From Flavobacterium fluvii (GTDB lineage: Bacteria > Bacteroidota > Bacteroidia > Flavobacteriales > Flavobacteriaceae): a DNA stretch of 64,000 bases. The stretch's first letter is position 1; each line of letters starts with the position of its first letter. This document shows, piece by piece, positions 41,830 to 50,211 of the stretch. Made by a program: the position numbers and the translations under genes. The stretch is taken from the NCBI RefSeq assembly GCF_900129545.1, contig NZ_FQWB01000001.1:434001-498000 (forward strand), in the 5' to 3' direction. The notes beneath the pieces were generated by a model. It searched no databases. It was not told where the DNA came from and worked only from the letters and a program-made list of their open reading frames with translations.

Positions 41830-44592
41830 ATGAAAAAAATTTTACTCAGTACATTATTTGTAATGCAAGTAGTCTTTGCTTTTGCGCAATCAGAAACGGG
41901 TGTCTCCGGAAAAGTGGTCGATTCTAAAACACAAAAACCAATGCAAAGCGTCATTGTTTCTGTACAAAACACCAATTTAATGCAGCTTACGGATGCAAGC
42001 GGAAAATTCTCTTTAGACAAAGTAGAACTTGGAAATCAATTGTTGCGTCTAAGAACCAATGGCTACAAAGACCAATTACTCCAGATTGAAATTATTGAAG
42101 GCAAAATATTGGATATGGGAACCATAGCTTTGGAAGAAGACTTGACCCAAGAAAAACAAATGACCTTGATTGCCATTACCGACAATGATTTGAGCGATGA
42201 CAACAGTGGTTCAGAAAGTACTGCAGGATTGCTTCAGGCCTCAAAAGACGTTTTCCAACAAGCGGCGGCCTACAATTTTGGACAAGCCAGATTTAGTGTT
42301 CGTGGAATTGACAATGAATATTCGAATATTTTAATAAACGGGGTTTCGATGAATCGTGTCTCCGACGGAAGACCCCAATACAGCAACTGGGGCGGGCTGA
42401 ATGATGCCACCAGAAATCAAGAGTTTACGGATGGTTCCAAACCTTCCGACTATTCTTTTGGAGGAATAGCGGGAACACAATATATCACGACAAGAGCTTC
42501 GGTTTACAGACCGGGAGCACGAATTTCGTTTTTGGGGACCAATACCAATTACAGCTACAGAGCTATGGCAACATATGCTTCGGGCATGGACAAAAACGGT
42601 TGGGCTTTTGTTATTTCTGGAGGAAGAAGGTGGGCTCAAGAAGGCTTTTTTGACGGAACCGATTATGCTGCCAATTCTTTGTTTGCCAGTATCGAAAAGA
42701 AAATCAACGACAATCACAGCATTAACTTCACCTCTATTTATGCACAAAACAGACGAGGAAAGAATTCGCCAAATACTCAAGAAGTTACCGATTTAACCAA
42801 CTTTAAATACAATTCGTATTGGGGATATCAAGAAGGCGAGAAAAGAAATTCCAGAGTGAAAGATGTGGAAGAACCTATATTTACTTTAAGCCACTATTGG
42901 AAATTCAATTCTAAAACAAGGCTTCACACCAACCTTTCGTATCAATTTGGAGAAATTGGAAACAGCCGTATCGATTTTCAAAAAGCAGATAATCCAGATC
43001 CAAACTATTACAAAAAAATGCCAAGTTATTACACCACATTGTTTTCTTACGACGGTAATGGAAATGCCACCTACACACCAGATTATACCGCTGCCGAAAC
43101 TGCAAAAACAAATTTCCTTGCCAATCCGCAAATGGATTGGACTGCAATGTATCGCATCAACAACGAAAATATTGCAAACGGAAGCCGCTATGTTTTGTAT
43201 GAAGACAGGACAGACGACAAAACACTAATCGCCAACACGATACTTTCTTCCCAGTTGGCAGACAACATCGTCATGAATGCCGGAGGAAGTTTTACAAAAT
43301 CAAAATCGGCAAACTTTCAAAATCTTTTAGATCTTTTGGGAGGAACCCATTTTAATGACATTGACACTTTTGGGACTGACCAAGACCAGCAACAACCCGA
43401 TTTGAACAATCCAAATAGAATAGTTGGAGTAGGCGATAAATATGGTTATAACTACAATGTAAATGCCACCAAAATTGATGCCTTTACCCAATTTAAATTC
43501 ACTTATGACAAAGTAGATTTTTACCTTGGACAATCTTTCACCAGAAGCTCTTATCAAAGAGAAGGATTATACAAAAACGGTTATTACCCAGACAATTCAT
43601 TAGGGAAAAGCGAAAAGTTGAACTTTGACAATTTCGGATTCAAGGGAGGAGTTACTTATAAATTGACAGGACAACATTATTTTGATTTCAACGGAGTTTA
43701 TATGTCAAAAGCACCCAACACGAAAGACGTTTTTCCTAATGCTCGTTTAAACAACGACACCACGGACAACATCACGAACGAAATCATAAAAAGTGCCGAT
43801 GCCAGTTATATCATCAGAATGCCAAGTCTAAAAGCAAGATTCACGGCTTACTTCAATGAAACCGAAAACACGACGGATATTTCTTTTTATTATGCCGATG
43901 CAGTTAGTTTAGGAAATGGCGAATTTGTTTCTGAAGTGGTTACAGGCCAAAACAAAAGAAACAAAGGAGTTGAAGTTGGATTGGAATATCAAATTACCTC
44001 CACTATCAAAGCAACAGCAGTGGCTGCTTACGGAGAATATACGTACACCAACAATCCCAATTTGGTAATCCACGCAGATGGAGTAACTGAAGACATTTTC
44101 AACGGGAAAACCTATATGGAAGGTTATAAACAAGCCGGAATGCCGCAACAAGCTTATTCTGCCGGGTTGGAATATCGTGATCCAAAATTTTGGTGGATAG
44201 GAGCAAATGCTAATTATTTGTCCAATAATTATTTGGATGTTGCGCCATTAATAAGAACGTCACAGTATATTACGGAATCAGACCAAGCCAACTTTCCTTA
44301 TGATGCGGCCCTATCGGCAAGTTATTTAGCCCAAGAAAAATTTGATGCCTTTACACTTGTCAACCTTGTGGGGGGAAAAACTTGGAGAATAAAAGAAAAA
44401 ACATTGGGATTGTTTGCCAACGTCAACAATCTATTTGACATTCAATACAAAACCGGTGGATTCGAACAAGCAAGAAACGCTTCGTATAGCGAATTATACA
44501 AAGACCATCAAGGGCCAACTCGCGCTTTTGGTCCAAAATATTTTTACGGTTACGGAAGAACTTTTATGGTCAACATCTATTTAAACTTTTAA
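41830..44592 (+). CDS. TonB-dependent outer-membrane receptor
   Basis: 920 residues: signal peptide (MKKILLSTLFVMQVVFAFAQ), N-terminal carboxypeptidase-regulatory-like domain about 25-105 (GVSGKVVDSKTQKPMQSVIVSVQNTN), plug domain with QARFSVRGIDNEYSNILINGVSMNRV, and a barrel to the C-terminal strand YGRTFMVNIYLNF. Not a clear SusC because no SusD gene follows; instead a DUF5689 lipoprotein gene comes 12 bp later. Substrate unknown; a nucleic acid or phosphate-ester role is suggested only by the divergent secreted nuclease-like gene. Confidence 0.92.
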   Translation: MKKILLSTLFVMQVVFAFAQSETGVSGKVVDSKTQKPMQSVIVSVQNTNLMQLTDASGKFSLDKVELGNQLLRLRTNGYKDQLLQIEIIEGKILDMGTIALEEDLTQEKQMTLIAITDNDLSDDNSGSESTAGLLQASKDVFQQAAAYNFGQARFSVRGIDNEYSNILINGVSMNRVSDGRPQYSNWGGLNDATRNQEFTDGSKPSDYSFGGIAGTQYITTRASVYRPGARISFLGTNTNYSYRAMATYASGMDKNGWAFVISGGRRWAQEGFFDGTDYAANSLFASIEKKINDNHSINFTSIYAQNRRGKNSPNTQEVTDLTNFKYNSYWGYQEGEKRNSRVKDVEEPIFTLSHYWKFNSKTRLHTNLSYQFGEIGNSRIDFQKADNPDPNYYKKMPSYYTTLFSYDGNGNATYTPDYTAAETAKTNFLANPQMDWTAMYRINNENIANGSRYVLYEDRTDDKTLIANTILSSQLADNIVMNAGGSFTKSKSANFQNLLDLLGGTHFNDIDTFGTDQDQQQPDLNNPNRIVGVGDKYGYNYNVNATKIDAFTQFKFTYDKVDFYLGQSFTRSSYQREGLYKNGYYPDNSLGKSEKLNFDNFGFKGGVTYKLTGQHYFDFNGVYMSKAPNTKDVFPNARLNNDTTDNITNEIIKSADASYIIRMPSLKARFTAYFNETENTTDISFYYADAVSLGNGEFVSEVVTGQNKRNKGVEVGLEYQITSTIKATAVAAYGEYTYTNNPNLVIHADGVTEDIFNGKTYMEGYKQAGMPQQAYSAGLEYRDPKFWWIGANANYLSNNYLDVAPLIRTSQYITESDQANFPYDAALSASYLAQEKFDAFTLVNLVGGKTWRIKEKTLGLFANVNNLFDIQYKTGGFEQARNASYSELYKDHQGPTRAFGPKYFYGYGRTFMVNIYLNF

Positions 44593-44604
44593 GAATTAAG
44601 CGTT

Positions 44605-46020
44605 ATGAAAAATAAAATAAAAAATAGCTGCATCATCGCAATGTCAATTGGCTTGTTTTCAGGCTGTGTGAATGATACTTACGATACCCCGAAATTTGAC
44701 ACTTGCGTAGATCCCGGTTTAACCAAAACAAAGGAAGTTTCACAAATATATGCCGTGGCAATAAACCCTGTGGCTACTCCGCCAAGTGTAGTTCCGAACA
44801 CACCAACCTACACCGCAGACGACATAATTGAAGCTTACGTAATTTCTAGCGACGAAGGTGGAAATTTCTATAAAAGCATGTACTTCCAGCCTACGGATGG
44901 TTCCAAGGGATTTAATCTTTCTGTGGACGAAGTGAATCTTTATACCAAGAACTTCCAACCCGGCAAAAAAGTGTTTCTAAAAATGAAAGGACTGGCTTAT
45001 GGAAACCCTACCGACTTTGGTGTTGGGTTGATTTTTGGAGCAAAACCAACAGAGCAATATGACGTGGACAGACTGCCAACCCAGGAGTATCCGAAACACC
45101 TGATCGCTTCTTGTAATTCAGTAAGCGAAGATGCCATTGTTCATAAAATCACAATCGCTCAAGCAGTTAGCGGTGCTGCATTCTTGAATACTTTGGTAGA
45201 AATCGACAATGTACAATTTACCGATGAAGCCGCCGGCGGAACCTATGACTCCAACAGGGACGATGATTTCGATTCCAGTATTTTTGTTACAAACGGGACA
45301 ACCAATCTAACCGTGAGAACCAGTAGATTTGCCAATTTTGCAGGTTATAAAGTTCCAACGGGTAAAGGAAAAATAAGAGGTGTATTGACCAAATACAATT
45401 CTACTTATCAAATTATCTTGAGAACGGAACGCGACGTGAACATGCCAAATCCTAGAGTTGATTATACTCCAGCACTTGTAGGCGTCAATTCTACTGTTTT
45501 CCCGGCAACCGTAAACGAAACTTTCGAAAGTTATACTTCAACTCCACAACAAAGTAATTTCCCAAATTATATCAATGATGCCGCAGTGGGTTCAAGATAT
45601 TGGGCCGTAACGACATTTGGCGGCAACAAATACATCCAAATGACTTCGTTTGGTTCTGGCGGTGCAAACAATGCTTATTTATTTGTTCCGGTAAACATGA
45701 CTACGGCAAGCAATTTTTCATTCAGATCCTGTATGGGATTCTGGGTTGGCGCCGTCTTGAAAGTATATTATGTCTTGGCTACTGATTATACTCCTGGAGG
45801 AAAAATAGATGTTGCCAAAATGACGAATATCACCTCCAACTTCACCATTCCAACAACGCCTACTTCAGGTTATGGAGCTACTTTTACGGCAAGTGGTAAT
45901 TATGCCATTCCAGCAACCCTAACCGGAAATGGATATTTTGTGTTTGAATATGCAGGAAATGCAAACGCTTCCCCTGCCTTAACCACGACATTACAATTGG
46001 ACAACATTTTAATAAATTAA
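44605..46020 (+). CDS. DUF5689 surface lipoprotein
   Basis: 471 residues. Lipobox FSGC (MKNKIKNSCIIAMSIGLFSGC) gives a lipoprotein. DUF5689 domain about 65-290 (YTADDIIEAYVISSDEGGNFYKSMYFQPTDG, GKIRGVLTKYNSTYQIILRTERD), which has OB-fold-like strands, then a C-terminal beta-sandwich about 310-471 (NETFESYTSTPQQSNFPNYIN ... TTLQLDNILIN) of the choice-of-anchor type. It follows the TonB receptor by 12 bp and likely acts as its surface binding partner, as SusD-like lipoproteins do for SusC. Confidence 0.85.
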   Translation: MKNKIKNSCIIAMSIGLFSGCVNDTYDTPKFDTCVDPGLTKTKEVSQIYAVAINPVATPPSVVPNTPTYTADDIIEAYVISSDEGGNFYKSMYFQPTDGSKGFNLSVDEVNLYTKNFQPGKKVFLKMKGLAYGNPTDFGVGLIFGAKPTEQYDVDRLPTQEYPKHLIASCNSVSEDAIVHKITIAQAVSGAAFLNTLVEIDNVQFTDEAAGGTYDSNRDDDFDSSIFVTNGTTNLTVRTSRFANFAGYKVPTGKGKIRGVLTKYNSTYQIILRTERDVNMPNPRVDYTPALVGVNSTVFPATVNETFESYTSTPQQSNFPNYINDAAVGSRYWAVTTFGGNKYIQMTSFGSGGANNAYLFVPVNMTTASNFSFRSCMGFWVGAVLKVYYVLATDYTPGGKIDVAKMTNITSNFTIPTTPTSGYGATFTASGNYAIPATLTGNGYFVFEYAGNANASPALTTTLQLDNILIN

Positions 46021-46040
46021 TTGTTGCAAAAAACAAATCC

Positions 46041-46072
46041 AAAAGGCTTCCATATCACGGGAAGCCTTTTTT
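46041..46072 (+). terminator. Terminator after the DUF5689 gene
   Basis: AAAAGGCTTCC pairs with GGAAGCCTTTT, then a T-run. Confidence 0.85.
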
Positions 46073-46106
46073 ATGCCTAAATTACATTTATTTTATATTA
46101 AGCCAT

Positions 46107-46205
46107 ATGGTATCTGTACAAGTCTTCATCAACGAATTGAAATTTATAGCTGCCAAAATCAATTCTGGAGATCAATCAATTGTTAAAAAATTCTTGTTGG
46201 AATAA
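46107..46205 (+). pseudogene. Possible 32-residue ORF or gene remnant
   Basis: ATG-TAA frame of 32 residues (MVSVQVFINELKFIAAKINS at the start, ending VKKFLLE). The amphipathic pattern looks protein-like, but no promoter or ribosome site is seen. It could be a gene fragment or chance. Confidence 0.25.
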
Positions 46206-46226
46206 GCTTCTTCACTTTAAAAAAAA

Positions 46227-46234
46227 TATATTTG
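46227..46234 (+). promoter_or_regulatory. Promoter -7 element of the LD-carboxypeptidase gene
   Basis: TATATTTG, TAnnTTTG match, 50 nt before the ATG at 46285; supports use of the long, signal-peptide start. Confidence 0.5.
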
Positions 46235-46284
46235 TATTGGATTCGGTTTATACTCAAGAGTAAATTAATTTGCATTTTTGAACT

Positions 46285-47286
46285 ATGCGTACTATTCAAT
46301 TTTTATACATAAATGGTAACGCTGTTTTTTATAAATTGCTAATCCTTGTTTTTATTTTTCAATCTGCCAATATTCAAGCTCAAACTACTATGATAACACC
46401 ACCTTATTTACAAAAAGGAGACACCATCGCTATTGTGGCAACTGCCCGAAAAAATGTTGATGACAACCTGAAACCTACCATAGACTTATTGCATTCTTGG
46501 GGTTTGGAAGTCGTTATTGGGAGTACCATCGGATTGGACTTGAATCAATTGGCAGGAACCGATGAACAACGCGCAACCGATTTTCAACAGCAACTTGACA
46601 ACCCAAATATCAAGGCTATTTGGTGTGCCCGTGGTGGATACGGTACCGTTCGAATGATTGACTTATTGGACTTTACCCAATTCAAACAACATCCAAAATG
46701 GATTGTTGGTTTTAGCGATGTAACCGTTTTGCACAACCACCTGAATACCATGGGCTACAAATCCATTCATGGCACCATGCCTATTAGTGTAGAAAAAACA
46801 GCTCCCGAATCTATAGCAACTTTAAAAATAGCCTTGTTTGGCGAAAAATTATCGTATCAAATCGATCCCTTCCCGATGAATCGTTACGGGAAAGCAACTG
46901 GCGAATTGGTGGGCGGAAACCTTTCTATTTTGTATAGTTTGTTTGGATCAAAATCGGCTATTGACTGTACCGATAAAATTTTGTTCATAGAAGATTTGGA
47001 CGAATATCTTTATCACATTGACCGAATGATGATGAACCTGAAACGCAATGGTTGTCTGGAAAGCATCAAAGGAATTATTGTGGGAGGAATGACCAAAATG
47101 AAAGACAACGACATTCCTTGGGGGAAAAACGCCAATGAAATTGTGCAAGACATAACCCAAAAATACAATATTCCCATACTCTATAATTTCCCGGCAGGAC
47201 ACGTTCACGACAACAGGGCCTTGATTATGGGAAATACTGTGACTATGGATGTGAACGAGAATTGCAATACCTTGATTTTTGAATAA
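46285..47286 (+). CDS. LD-carboxypeptidase (S66 family) with signal peptide
   Basis: Serine peptidase that trims the terminal D-Ala from murein tetrapeptides during recycling. 333 residues. Catalytic triad: Ser in WIVGFSDVTVLHN, Glu in LFIEDLDEYLYHID, His in NFPAGHVHDN. Most S66 enzymes start near Met36 (MITPPYLQKGDTIAIVATARK, at 46390) and are cytoplasmic. Here 35 extra residues include a hydrophobic stretch ending SANIQAQ that reads as a signal peptide, so this copy may act in the periplasm. Confidence 0.9.
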   Translation: MRTIQFLYINGNAVFYKLLILVFIFQSANIQAQTTMITPPYLQKGDTIAIVATARKNVDDNLKPTIDLLHSWGLEVVIGSTIGLDLNQLAGTDEQRATDFQQQLDNPNIKAIWCARGGYGTVRMIDLLDFTQFKQHPKWIVGFSDVTVLHNHLNTMGYKSIHGTMPISVEKTAPESIATLKIALFGEKLSYQIDPFPMNRYGKATGELVGGNLSILYSLFGSKSAIDCTDKILFIEDLDEYLYHIDRMMMNLKRNGCLESIKGIIVGGMTKMKDNDIPWGKNANEIVQDITQKYNIPILYNFPAGHVHDNRALIMGNTVTMDVNENCNTLIFE

Positions 47287-47293
47287 TCTTTTT

Positions 47294-47367
47294 GCCACGA
47301 AGCCACAAAGGCGCAAATTTTATTTACAAACACAAAATCTGACCCGGGCGATAGCGAACTGGCGAAG
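47294..47367. repeat. CACAAAG-type arm and second copy of the 27-bp repeat
   Basis: GCCACGAAGCCACAAAGGCG at 47294 belongs to the CACAAAG family. GACCCGGGCGATAGCGAAC from 47341 is the second copy of the repeat at 19466-19492 (23 of 27 matches), here in the plus orientation. Confidence 0.55.
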
Positions 47368-47404
47368 CAAATCAAAATTCGTTAATCTTCAATCTAAAAT
47401 CTAA

Positions 47405-47764
47405 ATGGCCGAACACAACGAATTAGGAAAACTGGGCGAAGAATTGGCTGTTGAATTTCTTCAGAAAGAAGGCTATGAAATTCTGGAAACCAATTGGACG
47501 TTTCAAAAAGCCGAAATCGACATCATTGCCCAAAAAGAAAATACCCTTGCCATCGTTGAAGTAAAGACCCGTTCATCCCTGGAATTTGGTTTGCCGCAGG
47601 ATTTTGTAAAACCCAAAAAAATCCAACTTTTGGTAAAAGCCGTAAACGAATACGTAGTTTCTGAAAATATAGATGTTGACGTCCGTTTTGACATTATTGC
47701 CATTCATAAAGAGGGCAAATCTTTTGTAATTGAACACCTTATAAATGCTTTTTATCATTTTTAA
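47405..47764 (+). CDS. YraN/UPF0102 nuclease-fold protein
   Basis: 119 residues, standard for UPF0102, a Holliday-junction-resolvase-like fold. Seen: LGKLGEELAVEFLQKEGYEILETNW, KAEIDIIAQKENTLAIVEVKTRSS with the Asp and Glu-x-Lys of the PD-(D/E)XK core. Role unknown, perhaps in DNA processing. Stands between two unrelated genes; the upstream region is filled with repeats. Confidence 0.92.
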   Translation: MAEHNELGKLGEELAVEFLQKEGYEILETNWTFQKAEIDIIAQKENTLAIVEVKTRSSLEFGLPQDFVKPKKIQLLVKAVNEYVVSENIDVDVRFDIIAIHKEGKSFVIEHLINAFYHF

Positions 47765-47784
47765 CAAAAAAATTTAATGTTATA

Positions 47785-47815
47785 TTTGTAACAAATTGTT
47801 TTTTATGTATCTTTG
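47785..47815 (+). promoter_or_regulatory. Promoter of the ACT-like protein gene
   Basis: TTTG at 47785-47788, exactly 19 bp, then TATCTTTG at 47808-47815: the best complete Bacteroidota promoter in the window. Confidence 0.7.
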
Positions 47816-47871
47816 CCTAGATTTTTAAACCAAAAACTAAGTACAAACTACGTAAAAACACCTATTTTGCT

Positions 47872-48528
47872 ATGAAAACAGTTTCCTCCATTGTAGAAAA
47901 TTATATTAAAACCAAGCCTTTTCTACTGAACGCCCTGTCGTTAGGAATAATCAATTTGACCTCTTTGTCCAGAAACATCATGGTCGAATTAGAAAGTGAA
48001 TTTGGCAAAGAAGTGAAACAAGGCGCTGTTGTCATGGCTTTAAAAAGACTGACCGAAGAATTGGACTTTAGACTCAATCACAAAATCAATAAAGTAATCA
48101 AGAATATTGGCGAAATTACCGTTCGTTCCGCATTGACGGATTATACCTTTGCGGCTTCGGATACCGTTTTGAACAAACAAGCCGATTTGATCACCGACAT
48201 CGATACCTTTTCGGATATATTTTATACGTCATCAAGAGGCGTGAACGAAACCAATATTGTGGTTAGCAACACCGTCAATCATTTGGTTGACAAACATTTT
48301 GCCAACGAAAAACTGATTCAAAAACTGGAAAACCTGGCTTCTATTACGGTAAAATTGCCTAAAGAGAACATTGTTGTTCCCGGGATTTATTATTTCATTT
48401 TCCAACGTTTGGCTTGGGAAGGAATCATCATCAATGAGGTAATTTCGACTTCCAACGAATTCACAATTTTGGTAAGCGAAAATGAAGTAGATGTTGCTTT
48501 CAAGGTAATCAAGGATTTAAAAAATTAA
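47872..48528 (+). CDS. Conserved ACT-like protein, often named aspartate kinase
   Basis: 218 residues. Conserved in flavobacteria and, from memory, often labelled aspartate kinase, but the amino-acid kinase domain is absent. N-terminal helical part (VENYIKTKPFLLNALSLGIINLTSLSRNIMVELE) resembles a small DNA-binding-like domain; the C-terminal half (LASITVKLPKENIVVPGIYYFIFQRLAWEGIIINEVISTSNEFTILV) reads as an ACT domain of the type that ends aspartate kinases. It may be an amino-acid-sensing regulator. It cannot be a kinase on its own. Confidence 0.75.
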   Translation: MKTVSSIVENYIKTKPFLLNALSLGIINLTSLSRNIMVELESEFGKEVKQGAVVMALKRLTEELDFRLNHKINKVIKNIGEITVRSALTDYTFAASDTVLNKQADLITDIDTFSDIFYTSSRGVNETNIVVSNTVNHLVDKHFANEKLIQKLENLASITVKLPKENIVVPGIYYFIFQRLAWEGIIINEVISTSNEFTILVSENEVDVAFKVIKDLKN

Positions 48529-48547
48529 GATTTACTTTTTATATTTC

Positions 48548-48579
48548 AAAGGCGAAGCTCACAAAGTTTCGCCTTTTTT
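48548..48579 (+). terminator. Terminator after the ACT-like gene
   Basis: AAAGGCGA pairs with TCGCCTTT, followed by T. Confidence 0.75.
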
Positions 48580-48676
48580 ATTGCTATTTATCCGAATAAA
48601 ATATTAAAAATGAGTTTGTTATGTTATTTTTTTTATTAATTTTAATAGACTAATTTTTTTATTAAAATTTATTACT

Positions 48677-50191
48677 ATGGATTACTTAGCTATTTTCCTC
48701 GCCTTGACTCCAGTTTTTCTTTTAATAATTCTTCTAGGATTTCTCAAAGTTCCCGGTGACAAAAGCGCTTTATACACTTTAATAGTCACGATTCTTCTGG
48801 CGGCATTAGGGTTTAATTTCTCAACATCTTCAATAGGACTTTCAATAGTTTTTGGTACGCTAAAAGCTATTTTTCCCATCATTTTAATCATTATAATGGC
48901 TATTTACAGCTATAATGTACTGGTTTTTACAAAAAAAATGGAAGTCTTAAAATTTCAATTCTCCAATATTTCTACCGACAAGACCATTCAGGTTTTATTA
49001 TTGACTTGGGGTTTTGGCGGATTGCTGGAAGGAATGGCTGGTTTTGGCACTGCCGTGGCGATTCCTGCTGCTATTCTAATTGGTCTTGGATACAAACCGC
49101 TATTTTCGGCATTGGTCAGTTTATTGTCCAATAGTGTTCCCACCGCTTTTGGAGCTGTTGGAATACCCGTAAAAGCAATCGCTATTGAAATTGGCCACTC
49201 CGATTTGCAAAGTTTGGGAAGCGAAGTTGTTTTCCAATTAATCCCCTTAATGGTTATTATTCCTTTTATCATTGTATTCCTGACGGATTCCAGTTTAAAA
49301 TCACTACCCAAAAATATTGCCTTAAGTTTGGTTGTGGGTATTGTTTCCATTGCTGTGCAATATTATTCGGTTATCTATATCGGTATAGAAACACCTGCTG
49401 TTTTGGGAAGTATTGCCTCAATCATTGTAATTGTCATTTGGGCAAAAATAGCCACTAAAAAAGACGACAACGCAGCCTTGGAACGCAAAAGCACCAAAGA
49501 GATTATCAACGCTTGGGCTGTTTATGGCTTAATTCTGTTTTTCATTATTGGTACTAGTCCGTTATTGGGCAGTTTTAGAGGTTTTCTGCAATCTATCGCT
49601 GCAACCCCTATACACCTTACCATTGAAGGAGTCGAAAAAACCGTCAAGATTTTTTGGCTGACGGATGGTGGCGTTTTATTGTTTCTGGGTTCAGTAATAG
49701 GTGGATTGTTGCAAGGAGCAAAGTTCAAGGAATTGATGGAAGTGCTTTGGAAATCAATCCTTCAATTAAAGAAAACATATATAACCGTAACCAGCCTTAT
49801 TGTTCTGTCCACCATAATGGATTTATCCGGCATGATCGTGGTATTGGGAACCGCCATCGCCACGGCAACAGGTGCTTTTTATCCCTTATTTGCGCCGGCA
49901 ATTGGTTGTTTAGGTGCATTTCTAACAGGAAGCGACACCTCTTCCAATATATTATTTGGTAAACTTCAAGCCCATGTTGCCAATCAAATTGGAGGTGAAC
50001 CAAGTTGGTTTGCGGCCGCCAATACCGTTGGAGCCACTGGCGGAAAAATCATCTCTCCCCAGAGTATTGCCATTGCAACTTCGGCATGTAATCAACAAGG
50101 AAAAGAAGGAGAAATTATGAAAAAAGCACTACCTTATGCCATATTATATATAATTGTCGCCGGTTTAATGGTGTATTTCTTTGGAAAATAA
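48677..50191 (+). CDS. lldP: Lactate permease
   Basis: Inner-membrane lactate importer, LctP family. 504 residues with about 13 helices. Family blocks: FGGLLEGMAGFGTAVAIPAAILIGLGYKPLFSA, LLSNSVPTAFGAVGIPVKAI, and near the end GCLGAFLTGSDTSSNILFGKLQ and NTVGATGGKIISPQSIAIA. First gene of a three-gene unit with a split D-lactate dehydrogenase (20-bp gap), so uptake and oxidation of lactate are linked. No perfect TAnnTTTG was found in front. Confidence 0.95.
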   Translation: MDYLAIFLALTPVFLLIILLGFLKVPGDKSALYTLIVTILLAALGFNFSTSSIGLSIVFGTLKAIFPIILIIIMAIYSYNVLVFTKKMEVLKFQFSNISTDKTIQVLLLTWGFGGLLEGMAGFGTAVAIPAAILIGLGYKPLFSALVSLLSNSVPTAFGAVGIPVKAIAIEIGHSDLQSLGSEVVFQLIPLMVIIPFIIVFLTDSSLKSLPKNIALSLVVGIVSIAVQYYSVIYIGIETPAVLGSIASIIVIVIWAKIATKKDDNAALERKSTKEIINAWAVYGLILFFIIGTSPLLGSFRGFLQSIAATPIHLTIEGVEKTVKIFWLTDGGVLLFLGSVIGGLLQGAKFKELMEVLWKSILQLKKTYITVTSLIVLSTIMDLSGMIVVLGTAIATATGAFYPLFAPAIGCLGAFLTGSDTSSNILFGKLQAHVANQIGGEPSWFAAANTVGATGGKIISPQSIAIATSACNQQGKEGEIMKKALPYAILYIIVAGLMVYFFGK

Positions 50192-50211
50192 ACTTTTAAA
50201 ATACAAATGCT

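Noticed and set aside
41830..46020. SusC/SusD glycan-utilisation pair
   Set aside because: The lipoprotein is DUF5689, not SusD, and there is no glycoside hydrolase nearby.
47872..48528. Aspartate kinase
   Set aside because: No amino-acid-kinase domain in 218 residues; only an ACT-like half is visible.
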